Below are positions 18,406 to 26,895 of a stretch of DNA of 64,000 bases, one piece after another. Under the pieces are notes generated by a model. That model saw only the letters and a list, made by a program, of their open reading frames with translations, was not told the DNA's origin and made no database searches. This DNA comes from a bacterium (GTDB taxonomy: Bacteria; Cyanobacteriota; Vampirovibrionia; Gastranaerophilales; Gastranaerophilaceae), in NCBI GenBank assembly GCA_024408855.1, contig JAKSUQ010000002.1:1-64000 (forward strand). The letters run 5' to 3'. Position numbers and translations under genes: made by a program. The first letter of the stretch is position 1. Every line of letters starts with the position of its first letter.

Positions 18406-19503
18406 ATGCTAAGAGCCGGAATAGTTGGACTACCAAATGTCGGAAAATCAACATTGTTTAATGCACTTACTGCAACGAAGAACGCACAAAGCGCAAATTA
18501 TCCGTTTTGTACAATAGAACCGAATGTCGGAATTGTAACAGTTCCGGACGAAAGGCTGAAAGTCCTTGCGGATTTGTGTAAATCAAAAGAAATAATCCCA
18601 ACTGTTATTGAGTTTGTTGATATTGCAGGATTGGTGAAAGGGGCAAGTCAAGGAGAAGGACTTGGAAACCAATTTTTGCACAACATAAGAGAAGTTGATG
18701 CCATTATTCAGGTAGTACGTTGCTTTGATGATGAAAACACAATCCACGTCGAGGGAAAAGTTGATCCTATAAGCGATATAGAAACAATTAACACCGAACT
18801 TGCCTTGGCAGATTTAGCATCAATAGAAAGACGCCAACAACGCATCACAAAACAAGCAAAAGGCGGTGATAAAGAGGCTGTATTAGAAGACCACGCATTG
18901 AAAAAATTATCAGAACTACTTAGTGCAGGTACTTTTATAAACCTTAGAGATAATTTTACCGAAGATGAAATTGCTGTTATTAAACCGCTCAATCTCATGT
19001 CAGTAAAACCTGTCATATATTGTGCAAATGTTTCCGAATTTGACCTTAAAAACGGAAATAACTACACAAAACTTGTTGAAGAATATGCAAAGAAAAACGG
19101 TGCTGAAACTGTTATTATTTGTGCAAGAATTGAAGAAGAACTTGTCGAATTAGGAGAAGACGGAGCAAAAGAATATCTTGAAGAATTAGGAGTTCAAGAC
19201 AGCGGTATCGACAAAATGATTAAATCTGTCTATTCTCTCCTAAATCTCATTACTTTTATAACAGCAGGAGAAAAAGAAACTCGTGCTTGGACTTGTGCAA
19301 ACGGCACAAAAGCACCTCAAGCAGCAGGCGTAATCCATACAGATTTTGAAAAAGGTTTTATAAGGGCAGAAGTTACATCTTACAAAGATTTTATCGACTG
19401 CGGTTCTTATACGGCATGCAAGGACAAAGGTGTTACAAGGCTTGAAGGCAAAGAATATCTCGTTCAAGACGGAGATATTGTGCATTTCAGATTTGCCGTA
19501 TAA
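18406..19503 (+). CDS. ychF: YchF/OLA1-type redox-regulated ATPase
   Basis: Universally conserved P-loop protein of the Obg group that prefers ATP and binds ribosomes. The 365-residue length is exactly typical. G1 is GLPNVGKSTLFNALT near the N-terminus, then FVDIAGLVKGASQGEGLGNQFL, and a C-terminal TGS domain (RAWTCANGTKAPQAAGVIH to the end). The start is ATG 18406 with GAGAGG upstream; a GTG at 18364 would add 14 residues with no ribosome site. It is divergent from the ATP synthase operon. Confidence 0.95.
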   Translation: MLRAGIVGLPNVGKSTLFNALTATKNAQSANYPFCTIEPNVGIVTVPDERLKVLADLCKSKEIIPTVIEFVDIAGLVKGASQGEGLGNQFLHNIREVDAIIQVVRCFDDENTIHVEGKVDPISDIETINTELALADLASIERRQQRITKQAKGGDKEAVLEDHALKKLSELLSAGTFINLRDNFTEDEIAVIKPLNLMSVKPVIYCANVSEFDLKNGNNYTKLVEEYAKKNGAETVIICARIEEELVELGEDGAKEYLEELGVQDSGIDKMIKSVYSLLNLITFITAGEKETRAWTCANGTKAPQAAGVIHTDFEKGFIRAEVTSYKDFIDCGSYTACKDKGVTRLEGKEYLVQDGDIVHFRFAV

Positions 19504-19812
19504 TCAAAACTCATTTAATTTTCTTTTGGCATAATTGATTAACCGTCCGTCCGAACGAAATAGGGCATAGTGGTTTTTGTTTGCATATTTTTTTGAAAAG
19601 AAACAATCGGATAAAAGAGTTTGCTCCAAAACAAAAAGGGCAGTTTGCACCAACTCTTTATCATATTTTTTCAACAATGTTTCATATTGAATAGGGGTAA
19701 GTGTTACCAAATTTATATTCGGTAATTTTATATATATATTTGGGTCTTGCTTAGGTCTACCGCCCTTTTTTCCGTTATCTTTATAAAACCATTTTTTGCT
19801 CTTGAAAGTCAT
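19504..19812 (-). CDS. Hypothetical 102-aa basic protein
   Basis: I do not recognise the family with certainty. The 102-residue basic protein begins with KSKKWFYKDNGKKGGRPKQDP, a stretch that could bind DNA. It then has LTPIQYETLLKKYDKELV, a pattern like the helical segment at the end of phage or plasmid replication-type proteins (a Tyr-rich helix followed by SKKYANKNHYALF). Its start overlaps the 3' end of the next upstream gene by 32 bp, so the two are co-transcribed. Together with the divergent LexA-like repressor this may be a relic of a small mobile or phage-like element. Confidence 0.6.
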   Translation of the reverse strand: MTFKSKKWFYKDNGKKGGRPKQDPNIYIKLPNINLVTLTPIQYETLLKKYDKELVQTALFVLEQTLLSDCFFSKKYANKNHYALFRSDGRLINYAKRKLNEF

Positions 19813-20017
19813 ATTCTGTTATCTCCGGCACGCCTACCTTTCTAACTAAATCTATAACAGTATTTTTCATTTGACATTTATATACAGAAGTCGAAAAATA
19901 CACTCGATAAAGATTGCATTTTTGGCATGAACAACCTATCAAATAACAATCAACTGCACTTTGTGTCCATTTATTTGACAATGTTTCCGAACACGTTACG
20001 CCATACTTATAAATCAT
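19781..20017 (-). CDS. Hypothetical Cys-rich 78-aa protein
   Basis: Unknown function. It has 78 residues, six of them Cys, with CSETLSNKWTQSAVDCYLIGCSCQKCNLY. The CSCQKC cluster could bind zinc or an iron-sulfur centre. The segment MKNTVIDLVRKVGVPEI looks like a short helical DNA-contact region, but this is weak. The ATG at 20017 is chosen; GAGGGG lies 12 bp upstream, slightly far, and an in-frame TTG at 20029 directly after it is an alternative. It is divergent from the repressor gene, with the operator 110 bp away, and is probably under its control. Confidence 0.55.
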   Translation of the reverse strand: MIYKYGVTCSETLSNKWTQSAVDCYLIGCSCQKCNLYRVYFSTSVYKCQMKNTVIDLVRKVGVPEITEYDFQEQKMVL

Positions 20018-20076
20018 TGAAAAACTCAACCCCTCATAAAACTGCTCTTATATAACACAAATCTGCGATAATTAAT

Positions 20077-20106
20077 TTGACATAAATAGCATTATATGAT
20101 TAAATA
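20077..20106 (+). promoter_or_regulatory. Putative promoter of the LexA/CI-like repressor
   Basis: TTGACA (20077-20082), 18-bp spacer, TAAATA (20101-20106). The triple operator half-sites begin 21 bp downstream, so bound repressor would block its own transcription. Confidence 0.45.
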
Positions 20107-20126
20107 TCAAATAACAATTTACATCA

Positions 20127-20155
20127 TGTAAGATATTGTAAGATATTATCTTACA
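20127..20155. promoter_or_regulatory. Operator: three TGTAAGATA half-sites
   Basis: TGTAAGATA occurs at 20127-20135 and 20137-20145 as a direct repeat, and as its inverted copy TATCTTACA at 20147-20155. The last two form a perfect 9+1+9 palindrome. It lies 36 bp before the ATG of the LexA/CI-like repressor and is the obvious autoregulatory operator. Confidence 0.8.
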
Positions 20156-20190
20156 TATGTCAAGTGATAATTTCCAAAAATGGTGAAAAC

Positions 20191-20808
20191 ATGAAACTGG
20201 ACGAATTAATTACACTAATTCAGACAAAAACAGGCGAATTTATAAATCAATCTCAACTTGCTAATTGTCTTGGAATTACAAGACAAACAGTCAGCAACAG
20301 AATTAAGAATGAAAGTCAGGTTACGGTAAGCGAACTCAAAAAAGCAGAAGAATATTTCAAGATCAACCTGTTCAATGATACTTTTGAAAGAGAAGAAAAA
20401 ATTGCATACATAGATTATTACCCTGATGTGTTTGCAAGCTGCGGAAATGGAAATATAGTATTTTCGGAAAGAAAAACAAAATTACCGTTACCTACATCAT
20501 TGATTAGCGGATTTTCAGAAAGCAAGACATACTCAATCATTAATGCAACAGGTAACAGCATGTGCCCAACTATCGAAAACGGAAATAAACTCATTGTTGA
20601 ACATTGGGACGGCAGTCAAATACAAGATAACAAAATATATGTATTCAGTTTCAATAATGAAATTTATATAAAACGATTATCAAAAAATTTGGATGAAATT
20701 ATCATTAAATCTGACAACCCAGAATATCGTACTCGAACAATAAGCGGTAATACAGCATTTGAGCTAACCTTATTAGGTAGGATTGTAGGTATTATTAAAT
20801 CTCTGTAA
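20191..20808 (+). CDS. LexA/CI-like self-cleaving repressor (HTH + S24 peptidase domain)
   Basis: It has 205 residues. The N-terminal helix-turn-helix is SQLANCLGITRQTVSNRIK (21-39). The C-terminal S24 domain has GNSMCPTIENG with the nucleophile S123 and YIKRL with the general base K161, plus a Cys-Gly at 84-85 (FASCGNGN) as likely autocleavage site. Such proteins repress phage or SOS-type genes until RecA filaments trigger cleavage. The HTH resembles CI-type rather than the winged LexA domain. The start at 20191 has GGTGA upstream; a GTG at 20164 would add nine residues. The operator upstream suggests autoregulation. Confidence 0.85.
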   Translation: MKLDELITLIQTKTGEFINQSQLANCLGITRQTVSNRIKNESQVTVSELKKAEEYFKINLFNDTFEREEKIAYIDYYPDVFASCGNGNIVFSERKTKLPLPTSLISGFSESKTYSIINATGNSMCPTIENGNKLIVEHWDGSQIQDNKIYVFSFNNEIYIKRLSKNLDEIIIKSDNPEYRTRTISGNTAFELTLLGRIVGIIKSL

Positions 20809-20821
20809 ATTACTTCACAAA

Positions 20822-20849
20822 TTGACTTAACCGATATTTGAGCTACAAT
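20822..20849 (+). promoter_or_regulatory. Promoter of trkA, apparently leaderless
   Basis: TTGACT (20822-20827), 16-bp spacer, TACAAT (20844-20849), then 7 bp and the ATG at 20857. Transcription would begin at or next to the start codon, leaving no leader for a ribosome site. Confidence 0.6.
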
Positions 20850-20856
20850 AAAGAGC

Positions 20857-22215
20857 ATGAAAATGATTATTTTTGGTGCGAATGAAGTTGGTGCAATGAT
20901 TGCATCACTGTTTTATACAGATAATGATATCACAATAATTGATGAAGAAAAAAACAAAGTTGATAGCATTAATAAGTATGACGTAGGTTTTGTAGACGGA
21001 AACGCTTCTGATATAGAAGTTTTAAAGCAAGCTGGTATAAAACAGGCGAACATTTTTATTGCTTGCACAAATTCTGATGAATTAAACATTGTTGCCTGCC
21101 TTACAGCAAAAAGACTTGGTGAAGCTACCACAATGTGTTTTGTGAGAAACGAGGGTTATAAAGCATCTCTTAATATTGCAAAAGATGCAGAATACAATGA
21201 CGGTTTTTATATTGATTTTGTTATTTGGCCGGAAGAACTACTTACACAAGAAATTTTTCGTATTATTACCGTTGCTAAAGCATTGGACGTAGAAAATTTT
21301 GCAGGCGGCAGAGCAAGACTCTTGGAATACAAAATTGAAGAAAATTCAATTTTGGTCAATAAAATGATAAAAATTTGTGATTTTCCAAAAGACACAATTA
21401 TTGTCGGTATTATGAGAAATGAAAACTTGTTTATTCCGGGAGGAGAAACAGTCTTGCATAAAGATGACAAAATTCTATTTATGGGGCTTGCTCACTCATT
21501 GGATATTCTTGCCGCAAAATTTTTTCACGAAAAAGATTTTGTTAAAAATGTTGCAATCATAGGCGGAGGAAGTGTCGGCTTAAAACTCGCAAAAATACTT
21601 GAGGGAATGAAACTGAATACAAAAATAATCGAACGAGATGAAGAAAGATGCAGGTTTTTATCTGAACAACTTGAAAATACCCTTGTAATCAACGGCGACG
21701 GAACAGACTTAGAACTCTTAAATGAAGAAGACATCGGAGAATCTGATGTTATCGTAAGCGTAACAAATAATGACGAAAAAAATCTGCTGTGCTCCCTTTT
21801 AGTTAAAAAACTCGGAAAGGCAACAAGCAATGCCAAACGTGTAATTTCAAGAGTTTCAAAAAATACCAATGCTGAATTATTTGAAAGGGTAGGGGTTGAC
21901 ATTGCAATCTCCACTCAAACAGCTGCATTGAATGAAATAAAAAGCAATTTGTGCGAAACAAATATAGGTATTCTTGCAACCGTTGAACAAGGCAAAGGCG
22001 AAGTACTAAGAATACTTTTACCGGAAGAATTTAACACAATTAAGATATGGGAATTAAAACTTCCTGCAAAAGGTATAGTTGGAATTGTACAAAGACGAAA
22101 TCGGATTATTATACCCAACGGTGCAACACAGATTATGGGCGGAGATACTCTCATCATATTCACTTTGAGCGAAAATGTACCAACAATACAGGAATATTTT
22201 AAGGCGAACTCATGA
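20857..22215 (+). CDS. trkA: Trk potassium uptake regulatory subunit TrkA
   Basis: Cytosolic NAD(H)/nucleotide-binding ring that gates TrkH. The 452-residue protein is a tandem duplication: Rossmann RCK-N domain (IIFGANEVGAMIA) plus RCK-C in the first half, and again IIGGGSVGLKLAKIL (about 230) plus RCK-C in the second half. The stop overlaps trkH by 4 bp (ATGA). A second in-frame ATG two codons in is possible. The promoter places the mRNA start at the first ATG. Confidence 0.93.
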   Translation: MKMIIFGANEVGAMIASLFYTDNDITIIDEEKNKVDSINKYDVGFVDGNASDIEVLKQAGIKQANIFIACTNSDELNIVACLTAKRLGEATTMCFVRNEGYKASLNIAKDAEYNDGFYIDFVIWPEELLTQEIFRIITVAKALDVENFAGGRARLLEYKIEENSILVNKMIKICDFPKDTIIVGIMRNENLFIPGGETVLHKDDKILFMGLAHSLDILAAKFFHEKDFVKNVAIIGGGSVGLKLAKILEGMKLNTKIIERDEERCRFLSEQLENTLVINGDGTDLELLNEEDIGESDVIVSVTNNDEKNLLCSLLVKKLGKATSNAKRVISRVSKNTNAELFERVGVDIAISTQTAALNEIKSNLCETNIGILATVEQGKGEVLRILLPEEFNTIKIWELKLPAKGIVGIVQRRNRIIIPNGATQIMGGDTLIIFTLSENVPTIQEYFKANS

Positions 22216-23672
22216 GAATTACTTATTTAACATATACTTTTTCACTTGCAATGATGTATTTTAGCATCGTTGTTGCAGCTCCAATAATTATTGCTCTCAT
22301 ATACAACGAGCCTAACGCAATTTTTCCGTTTTTTATCACCGGAACATCAATTTTTTTGGTTTCCACAATCTTAAAAAAAATTGTTAAAAAGAATTTTGGA
22401 TTTAAAAACATTAATGACATAAAAAAATCAGAAGGTTTGTGTGCAGTTACTTTTTGCTGGATATTTGCAGGCTTGTTTTCGGCAATACCTTATTTATTTT
22501 TCGGTCTAAGCCCTATTAATGCATTTTTTGAAGCAACCTCCGGGATTACAACAACAGGAGCAACAATATTAACGCATTTTGATTATCCAAAAACACTGTT
22601 CTTTTGGAGATCATTTACTCAATGGCTTGGAGGCATGGGAATTATTGTCCTATTCATAGCTATACTTCCCCAATTTGCAATAGCAGGCAGACAATTATTT
22701 TTCGCCGAAACTCCAGGACCTACTGAAGATAAATTCACACCAAGAATAAAAAATACTGCTGCTTCTTTATGGAAAATATATTTTGGAATGACCATATTTG
22801 CACTCATATTACTTAAAGCAAACGGAATGAGTTGGTTTAATTCAATATGCCACGCATTGTCATCAGTTTCCGGCGGAGGATTTTCTCCTGAAAGTAACAG
22901 CTTAATAAACTCATCCAATACAATCTTATGGATAATATGTTTTTTTATGTTCTTTGCAGGAGCGAGTTACAATTTGCAATATAGAGCTTGGACGAAATTA
23001 AATCCGCTTATGTTATTCAAAAATGAAGAATTTAAGGTATATTTCTTTGTTTTTGCAATTTTGGGACTTTTGCTAAGTTACTCATTATTTGCAAACATGA
23101 ATTATAATTTTATTGAAAGTTTTGTTCATTCATTCTTTCAAACTTCAGCAGTAATGTCATCCAGCGGATTTTGCAGTTCTGATTTCGCAAATTGGGATTA
23201 CACATCAAAAGCAATACTTTTTGTTGCAATGCTTGCAGGGAGTTGTGCAAGTTCGGCAGGTGGCGGTATAAAAATCATAAGATGGCTTTTGATATTTAAA
23301 ATTATGAAAACTGAAATGTCAAAAATTTTACACCCAAAGGCAGTCTTCAACATCAAAATAGGAAGATACTCAGTATCTCAGGAAATTTTATATCAAACAC
23401 TAATGTTCGTATTCTTTTATGTAGCAATTATAATATGCTCTGGTTTCATAGTAGCAATTACCGAGAAAAGCACGGTCATAGGAATTTCAGGAGTTGTAAG
23501 TGCAGTAGGCAATATTGGTCCGGGAATAGGAAATCTTATAGGACCATTAGGCAATTATGACGGATTAAAAGGCATTTCGAAGCTAATTCTTATTATTGAT
23601 ATGTATGCCGGACGTCTTGAGTTAATACCGTTTTTAGTTCTCTTTCAAAAGGATTTGTGGAGAATTAAATAA
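22212..23672 (+). CDS. trkH: Trk potassium channel subunit TrkH
   Basis: Inner-membrane potassium transporter. The 486-residue protein has many membrane segments and the four pore loops of the SKT family: TSGITTTGAT, LSSVSGGGFS, SAVMSSSGF and AVGNIGPGIG. The glycine-containing selectivity loops are intact. It is translationally coupled to trkA by a 4-bp overlap, giving a complete TrkAH pair. Confidence 0.95.
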   Translation: MRITYLTYTFSLAMMYFSIVVAAPIIIALIYNEPNAIFPFFITGTSIFLVSTILKKIVKKNFGFKNINDIKKSEGLCAVTFCWIFAGLFSAIPYLFFGLSPINAFFEATSGITTTGATILTHFDYPKTLFFWRSFTQWLGGMGIIVLFIAILPQFAIAGRQLFFAETPGPTEDKFTPRIKNTAASLWKIYFGMTIFALILLKANGMSWFNSICHALSSVSGGGFSPESNSLINSSNTILWIICFFMFFAGASYNLQYRAWTKLNPLMLFKNEEFKVYFFVFAILGLLLSYSLFANMNYNFIESFVHSFFQTSAVMSSSGFCSSDFANWDYTSKAILFVAMLAGSCASSAGGGIKIIRWLLIFKIMKTEMSKILHPKAVFNIKIGRYSVSQEILYQTLMFVFFYVAIIICSGFIVAITEKSTVIGISGVVSAVGNIGPGIGNLIGPLGNYDGLKGISKLILIIDMYAGRLELIPFLVLFQKDLWRIK

Positions 23673-23707
23673 TCCTGTGCTAAAATGAATACAGCGAGGA
23701 TTAGAAA

Positions 23708-24304
23708 ATGACAGTAAGAAAAGTTGTAAAATACGGAACAGCTTCTTTAAGAGAACCATCAAAAGAAGTTTTTAAAGTATCACAAAAAATTAAAAACCTT
23801 GTTCAAGATTTGCTTGATACAATGTATAAAGAAAACGGAGTCGGTTTAGCAGCACCGCAAATCGGCGAAAATGTTCGTGTTTTTGTAATAGATGTTTCCA
23901 CAAACAATGAACCATTAAATCCCAAAATATTTATTAACCCGAAAATAATTAAAAAATCCGGTGCATGCATAAGTCGAGAGGGGTGTTTAAGTTTTCCGGA
24001 AGCATTTACTGATGTGAGAAGATATTCTAATGTAATGATAAAAGCATTGGATATGAACGGACGGTCGTTTGTACTTGAAGCAAAAGACGGAAGCCTTTTA
24101 GCAAGAGCCATTCAACACGAGTTTGATCATCTCGACGGAATTCTTTTTATTGACCATTCAATCAACAGATTTGAAGCTGATGAAGAACTCAAAAAACACA
24201 ATCTTCCTGCCGTACAAATTGAAAAATTACTTGACGAACCGGAACTTGCAGAAGAAATAAGCAAATTAAAAGAAAAAGAGATTAAAGAAAATAAGGAAAA
24301 ATAA
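23708..24304 (+). CDS. def: Peptide deformylase
   Basis: It removes the formyl group from nascent N-terminal methionine. It has 198 residues with all three motifs: GVGLAAPQIG, EGCLSFP and QHEFDHLDG; the metal is held by Cys and two His. The C-terminal tail is Lys/Glu-rich and longer than the minimal enzyme. TAAAAT and GCGAGGA precede the ATG. The stop overlaps the fmt start (TAATG), so def and fmt form the classic coupled pair. Confidence 0.96.
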   Translation: MTVRKVVKYGTASLREPSKEVFKVSQKIKNLVQDLLDTMYKENGVGLAAPQIGENVRVFVIDVSTNNEPLNPKIFINPKIIKKSGACISREGCLSFPEAFTDVRRYSNVMIKALDMNGRSFVLEAKDGSLLARAIQHEFDHLDGILFIDHSINRFEADEELKKHNLPAVQIEKLLDEPELAEEISKLKEKEIKENKEK

Positions 24305-25227
24305 TGAAACTAAGCATAGTTTTTTTCGGAACGCCTGATATAGGCTTAAAATCGCTTGAACATTTATACAACTCCGATAAATTCGAAGTATTGGGAGTTG
24401 TAACTCAACCCGATAAACCATCAGGAAGAGGCAAAAAGCTAACCCCAAGTCCGATAAAAGTATTTGCGGAAGAACATAATATACCGGTTTTTCAACCAAA
24501 GTCCATCCGCAAAGAGCCTGATATCATCCGTTCATTAAAAGAACTCGAACCGGATTTTTTTGTTACATTTGCATTCGGGCAAATTCTTTCGCAAGAAATT
24601 CTTGATATACCAAAGTATCAAACAATTAATTTGCATGTTTCTCTTTTGCCTAAATACAGAGGAGCAAATCCAATTCAAAGAGCAATTATGAACGGAGATA
24701 CCGAAACCGGAATTTGCACTATGATTACCGAATTGGGTTTAGATTGCGGCGATATATGCCTAAAAGAACCTATAAAGATAGATGAAAACATGAATTGTGT
24801 TGAACTTTTTGAAATTTGTTCTTCCCAATCTCCATTACTTTTAGAAAAAACTTTACTCGGAATTGCCGACGGAAGTATAGCTCCTATTCATCAATGCGAA
24901 GACGGAATTTGTTATGCAGATAAATTAAACAAAGAAGAATGTCGAATTGACTGGACAAAATCTGCAAAAGATATTCATAATCTTGTGAGGGGTGTTTACA
25001 AATGTCCAGGAGCTTTCTTTGAATACAAGGGGAAAATAATAAAAACAATGGAAACTGCAGTAATTAATGAAACTGCTGACGGAAATTACGGAGATTTTGT
25101 GAAAATCTCAAAATCTGGTATAGATGTCAAAACAGGAAACGGCATTCTGCGCCTTATCAAAGTTAAACCAGAAGGAAAAGGCGAAATGTCAGCCTATGAT
25201 TGGAGCAACGGATTGAGCAATCACTAA
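24304..25227 (+). CDS. fmt: Methionyl-tRNA formyltransferase
   Basis: It formylates initiator Met-tRNA using 10-formyl-tetrahydrofolate. The 307-residue protein starts with IVFFGTPDIGLKSLEHL and has the folate/catalytic region NLHVSLLPKYRGANPIQRAI with the expected Asn, His and later Asp (GLDCGDI), then a C-terminal OB-like domain. It is coupled to def and convergent with the pilin gene, with only 5 bp between stops and no obvious terminator hairpin. Confidence 0.96.
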   Translation: MKLSIVFFGTPDIGLKSLEHLYNSDKFEVLGVVTQPDKPSGRGKKLTPSPIKVFAEEHNIPVFQPKSIRKEPDIIRSLKELEPDFFVTFAFGQILSQEILDIPKYQTINLHVSLLPKYRGANPIQRAIMNGDTETGICTMITELGLDCGDICLKEPIKIDENMNCVELFEICSSQSPLLLEKTLLGIADGSIAPIHQCEDGICYADKLNKEECRIDWTKSAKDIHNLVRGVYKCPGAFFEYKGKIIKTMETAVINETADGNYGDFVKISKSGIDVKTGNGILRLIKVKPEGKGEMSAYDWSNGLSNH

Positions 25228-25232
25228 AATTG

Positions 25233-25898
25233 TTAGTCATTCGCAGGTGTATCAGAAGGACCAATAAAATCATTTATATGTGTTTCAGCATATTCTCTAT
25301 CGGCATCTCTGTTAGCTCTCGGATTGCTTATATATGCCGCACTCAGAGCATCATCAGGCAATACTTCTCCGGTTTCTCGTATCCAAAAACGGTATTGATC
25401 AGGTCTTCTGCAATCAGTTGAATAAAAACAATTCGGTTCTTCATCCCCATTCATATCAATAACTAACCTATAACCCTCATTACCATGAATAGGAGGATAA
25501 GATGGCTGAGCCACTAAGTTACGAAAGCTCCATACAGAACCGTCTATATATTTAAAATCTTCATCCAAGTTCAACATAACTCGCATTATATTTTCATATT
25601 TGTGATCACCTTCAAATTGACTATCACTTGTAAATGGGGCAATCTTTGGCTTATGTGTACAATTTAAACCAACGCAAGTATCAATACCATTCTGCAAAAC
25701 ACCCTTATTAAAATATATAGAGCTATTACTCAATAAATCATTTGTTACTTTTGCAACATTTGCATAATATTTTAAAACAACGGGTCTGTATTTATCAGGC
25801 CTTGCGGTTGATACTAATGCAATCATGAGGACGGAAATTACAGACACAATACCCAATGCAATCAATATTTCCGATAATGTAAAACCATTCTTTTTCAT
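25233..25898 (-). CDS. Type IV pilin-like (pseudopilin) protein
   Basis: It has 221 residues from ATG 25898, with GGAG 9 bp upstream. MKKNG/FTLSEILIALGIVSVISVLMIAL is a textbook prepilin leader: cleavage after Gly5, Phe at +1 and Glu at +5, followed by the hydrophobic N-terminal helix. The globular part has two Cys pairs (CVGLNC and CFYSTDC) and an Asp-rich DMNGDEEPN that could bind calcium, as in type II secretion pseudopilins. It is likely a minor pilin or pseudopilin of a type IV pilus or secretion/DNA-uptake system. The assembly genes are not in this window. It lies 29 bp after the dus gene. Confidence 0.85.
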   Translation of the reverse strand: MKKNGFTLSEILIALGIVSVISVLMIALVSTARPDKYRPVVLKYYANVAKVTNDLLSNSSIYFNKGVLQNGIDTCVGLNCTHKPKIAPFTSDSQFEGDHKYENIMRVMLNLDEDFKYIDGSVWSFRNLVAQPSYPPIHGNEGYRLVIDMNGDEEPNCFYSTDCRRPDQYRFWIRETGEVLPDDALSAAYISNPRANRDADREYAETHINDFIGPSDTPAND

Positions 25899-25926
25899 AG
25901 GCAAATTCTCCAGTTGATACTTTATA

Positions 25927-26895
25927 CTAACACGATTTACTATAATATTCAAATTGAATTTTATCCAACAACTTAAAAATCTCATCTTTATTATTCATTT
26001 GCACCAACATTCCTCTAATTTGTCCGGCTCCATGAAAACCGTTTACATAATAAGGATAAAATTTTCTGGTAAATTTTATTCCGATATCTTCCCCCCGAAA
26101 CTCAATTTCATTTTGCAAATGTCGTTTAATCGTTTCAATTTTTTCTTCTAATGTCGGCGTATTAATGTATTCACCCTTATGCAAATACCTCTCAATTCTT
26201 GAAATTAACGTAACATCTCCCAAAATTCCACGTCCAACCGCAACTCCATCCGCATGCGATTGTTCCAAACATTGTTCTGCCGATTCTATTGATGTAACAT
26301 CACCGTTTGCAAATACAGGAATATCAACACTTTTTTTAAGTTCGGAAACCTTTGCCCAATCTGCTTTACCACCATACATTTGAGCTCTTGTTCTTGCATG
26401 AATTGTTATAAAATCCGCACCGGCTTCTTGCATTTTTTCACCAAATTCAACGAAATTCATCTCATGAGCAGTATAGCCTAATCGAAATTTCACACTTAAC
26501 GGTATTTTTATTCGTGATTTCACCGTTTTTACTATTTCATAAGCCAAATCCGGATTTCGCATTAATGCCGAACCGTCCGTGCCCTTAACCACTTTATTAA
26601 CCGGACACCCCATATTTATATCAATCATATCCGCATATTTTTGGAGATAATCAGCACACTCCGCAATCATTTGAGGCTTATGCCCACTTAATTGATAAGA
26701 TATTGGTGAATGATTTTCATCTCGCTTAACAATATCAGTATCTTTAACTTGAGTAAGTGCTTCAGAGCTAATCATTTCGGTAGTTACAAGACAGCTCGGC
26801 GAACATTCTCTTACAAGCGAACGCAAAACATAATCCGTAATTCCAGCCATAGGTGCTAAAGAAACTCTGCTTGAAATCAAATCTTTAACTTGCAT
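25927..26895 (-). CDS. tRNA-dihydrouridine synthase (DusB-like)
   Basis: FMN-dependent enzyme that reduces uridines in the tRNA D-loop. The 322-residue protein begins RVSLAPMAGITDYVLRSL and has the active-site Cys in DINMGCPVNKVVKG, SVKFRLGY, THARTRAQMY and VFANGDVTSIE, all typical of the TIM-barrel Dus family. It overlaps the end of the upstream TPR gene by 11 bp, so the two are co-transcribed. Which Dus subtype is a guess (DusB-like). Confidence 0.93.
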   Translation of the reverse strand: MQVKDLISSRVSLAPMAGITDYVLRSLVRECSPSCLVTTEMISSEALTQVKDTDIVKRDENHSPISYQLSGHKPQMIAECADYLQKYADMIDINMGCPVNKVVKGTDGSALMRNPDLAYEIVKTVKSRIKIPLSVKFRLGYTAHEMNFVEFGEKMQEAGADFITIHARTRAQMYGGKADWAKVSELKKSVDIPVFANGDVTSIESAEQCLEQSHADGVAVGRGILGDVTLISRIERYLHKGEYINTPTLEEKIETIKRHLQNEIEFRGEDIGIKFTRKFYPYYVNGFHGAGQIRGMLVQMNNKDEIFKLLDKIQFEYYSKSC

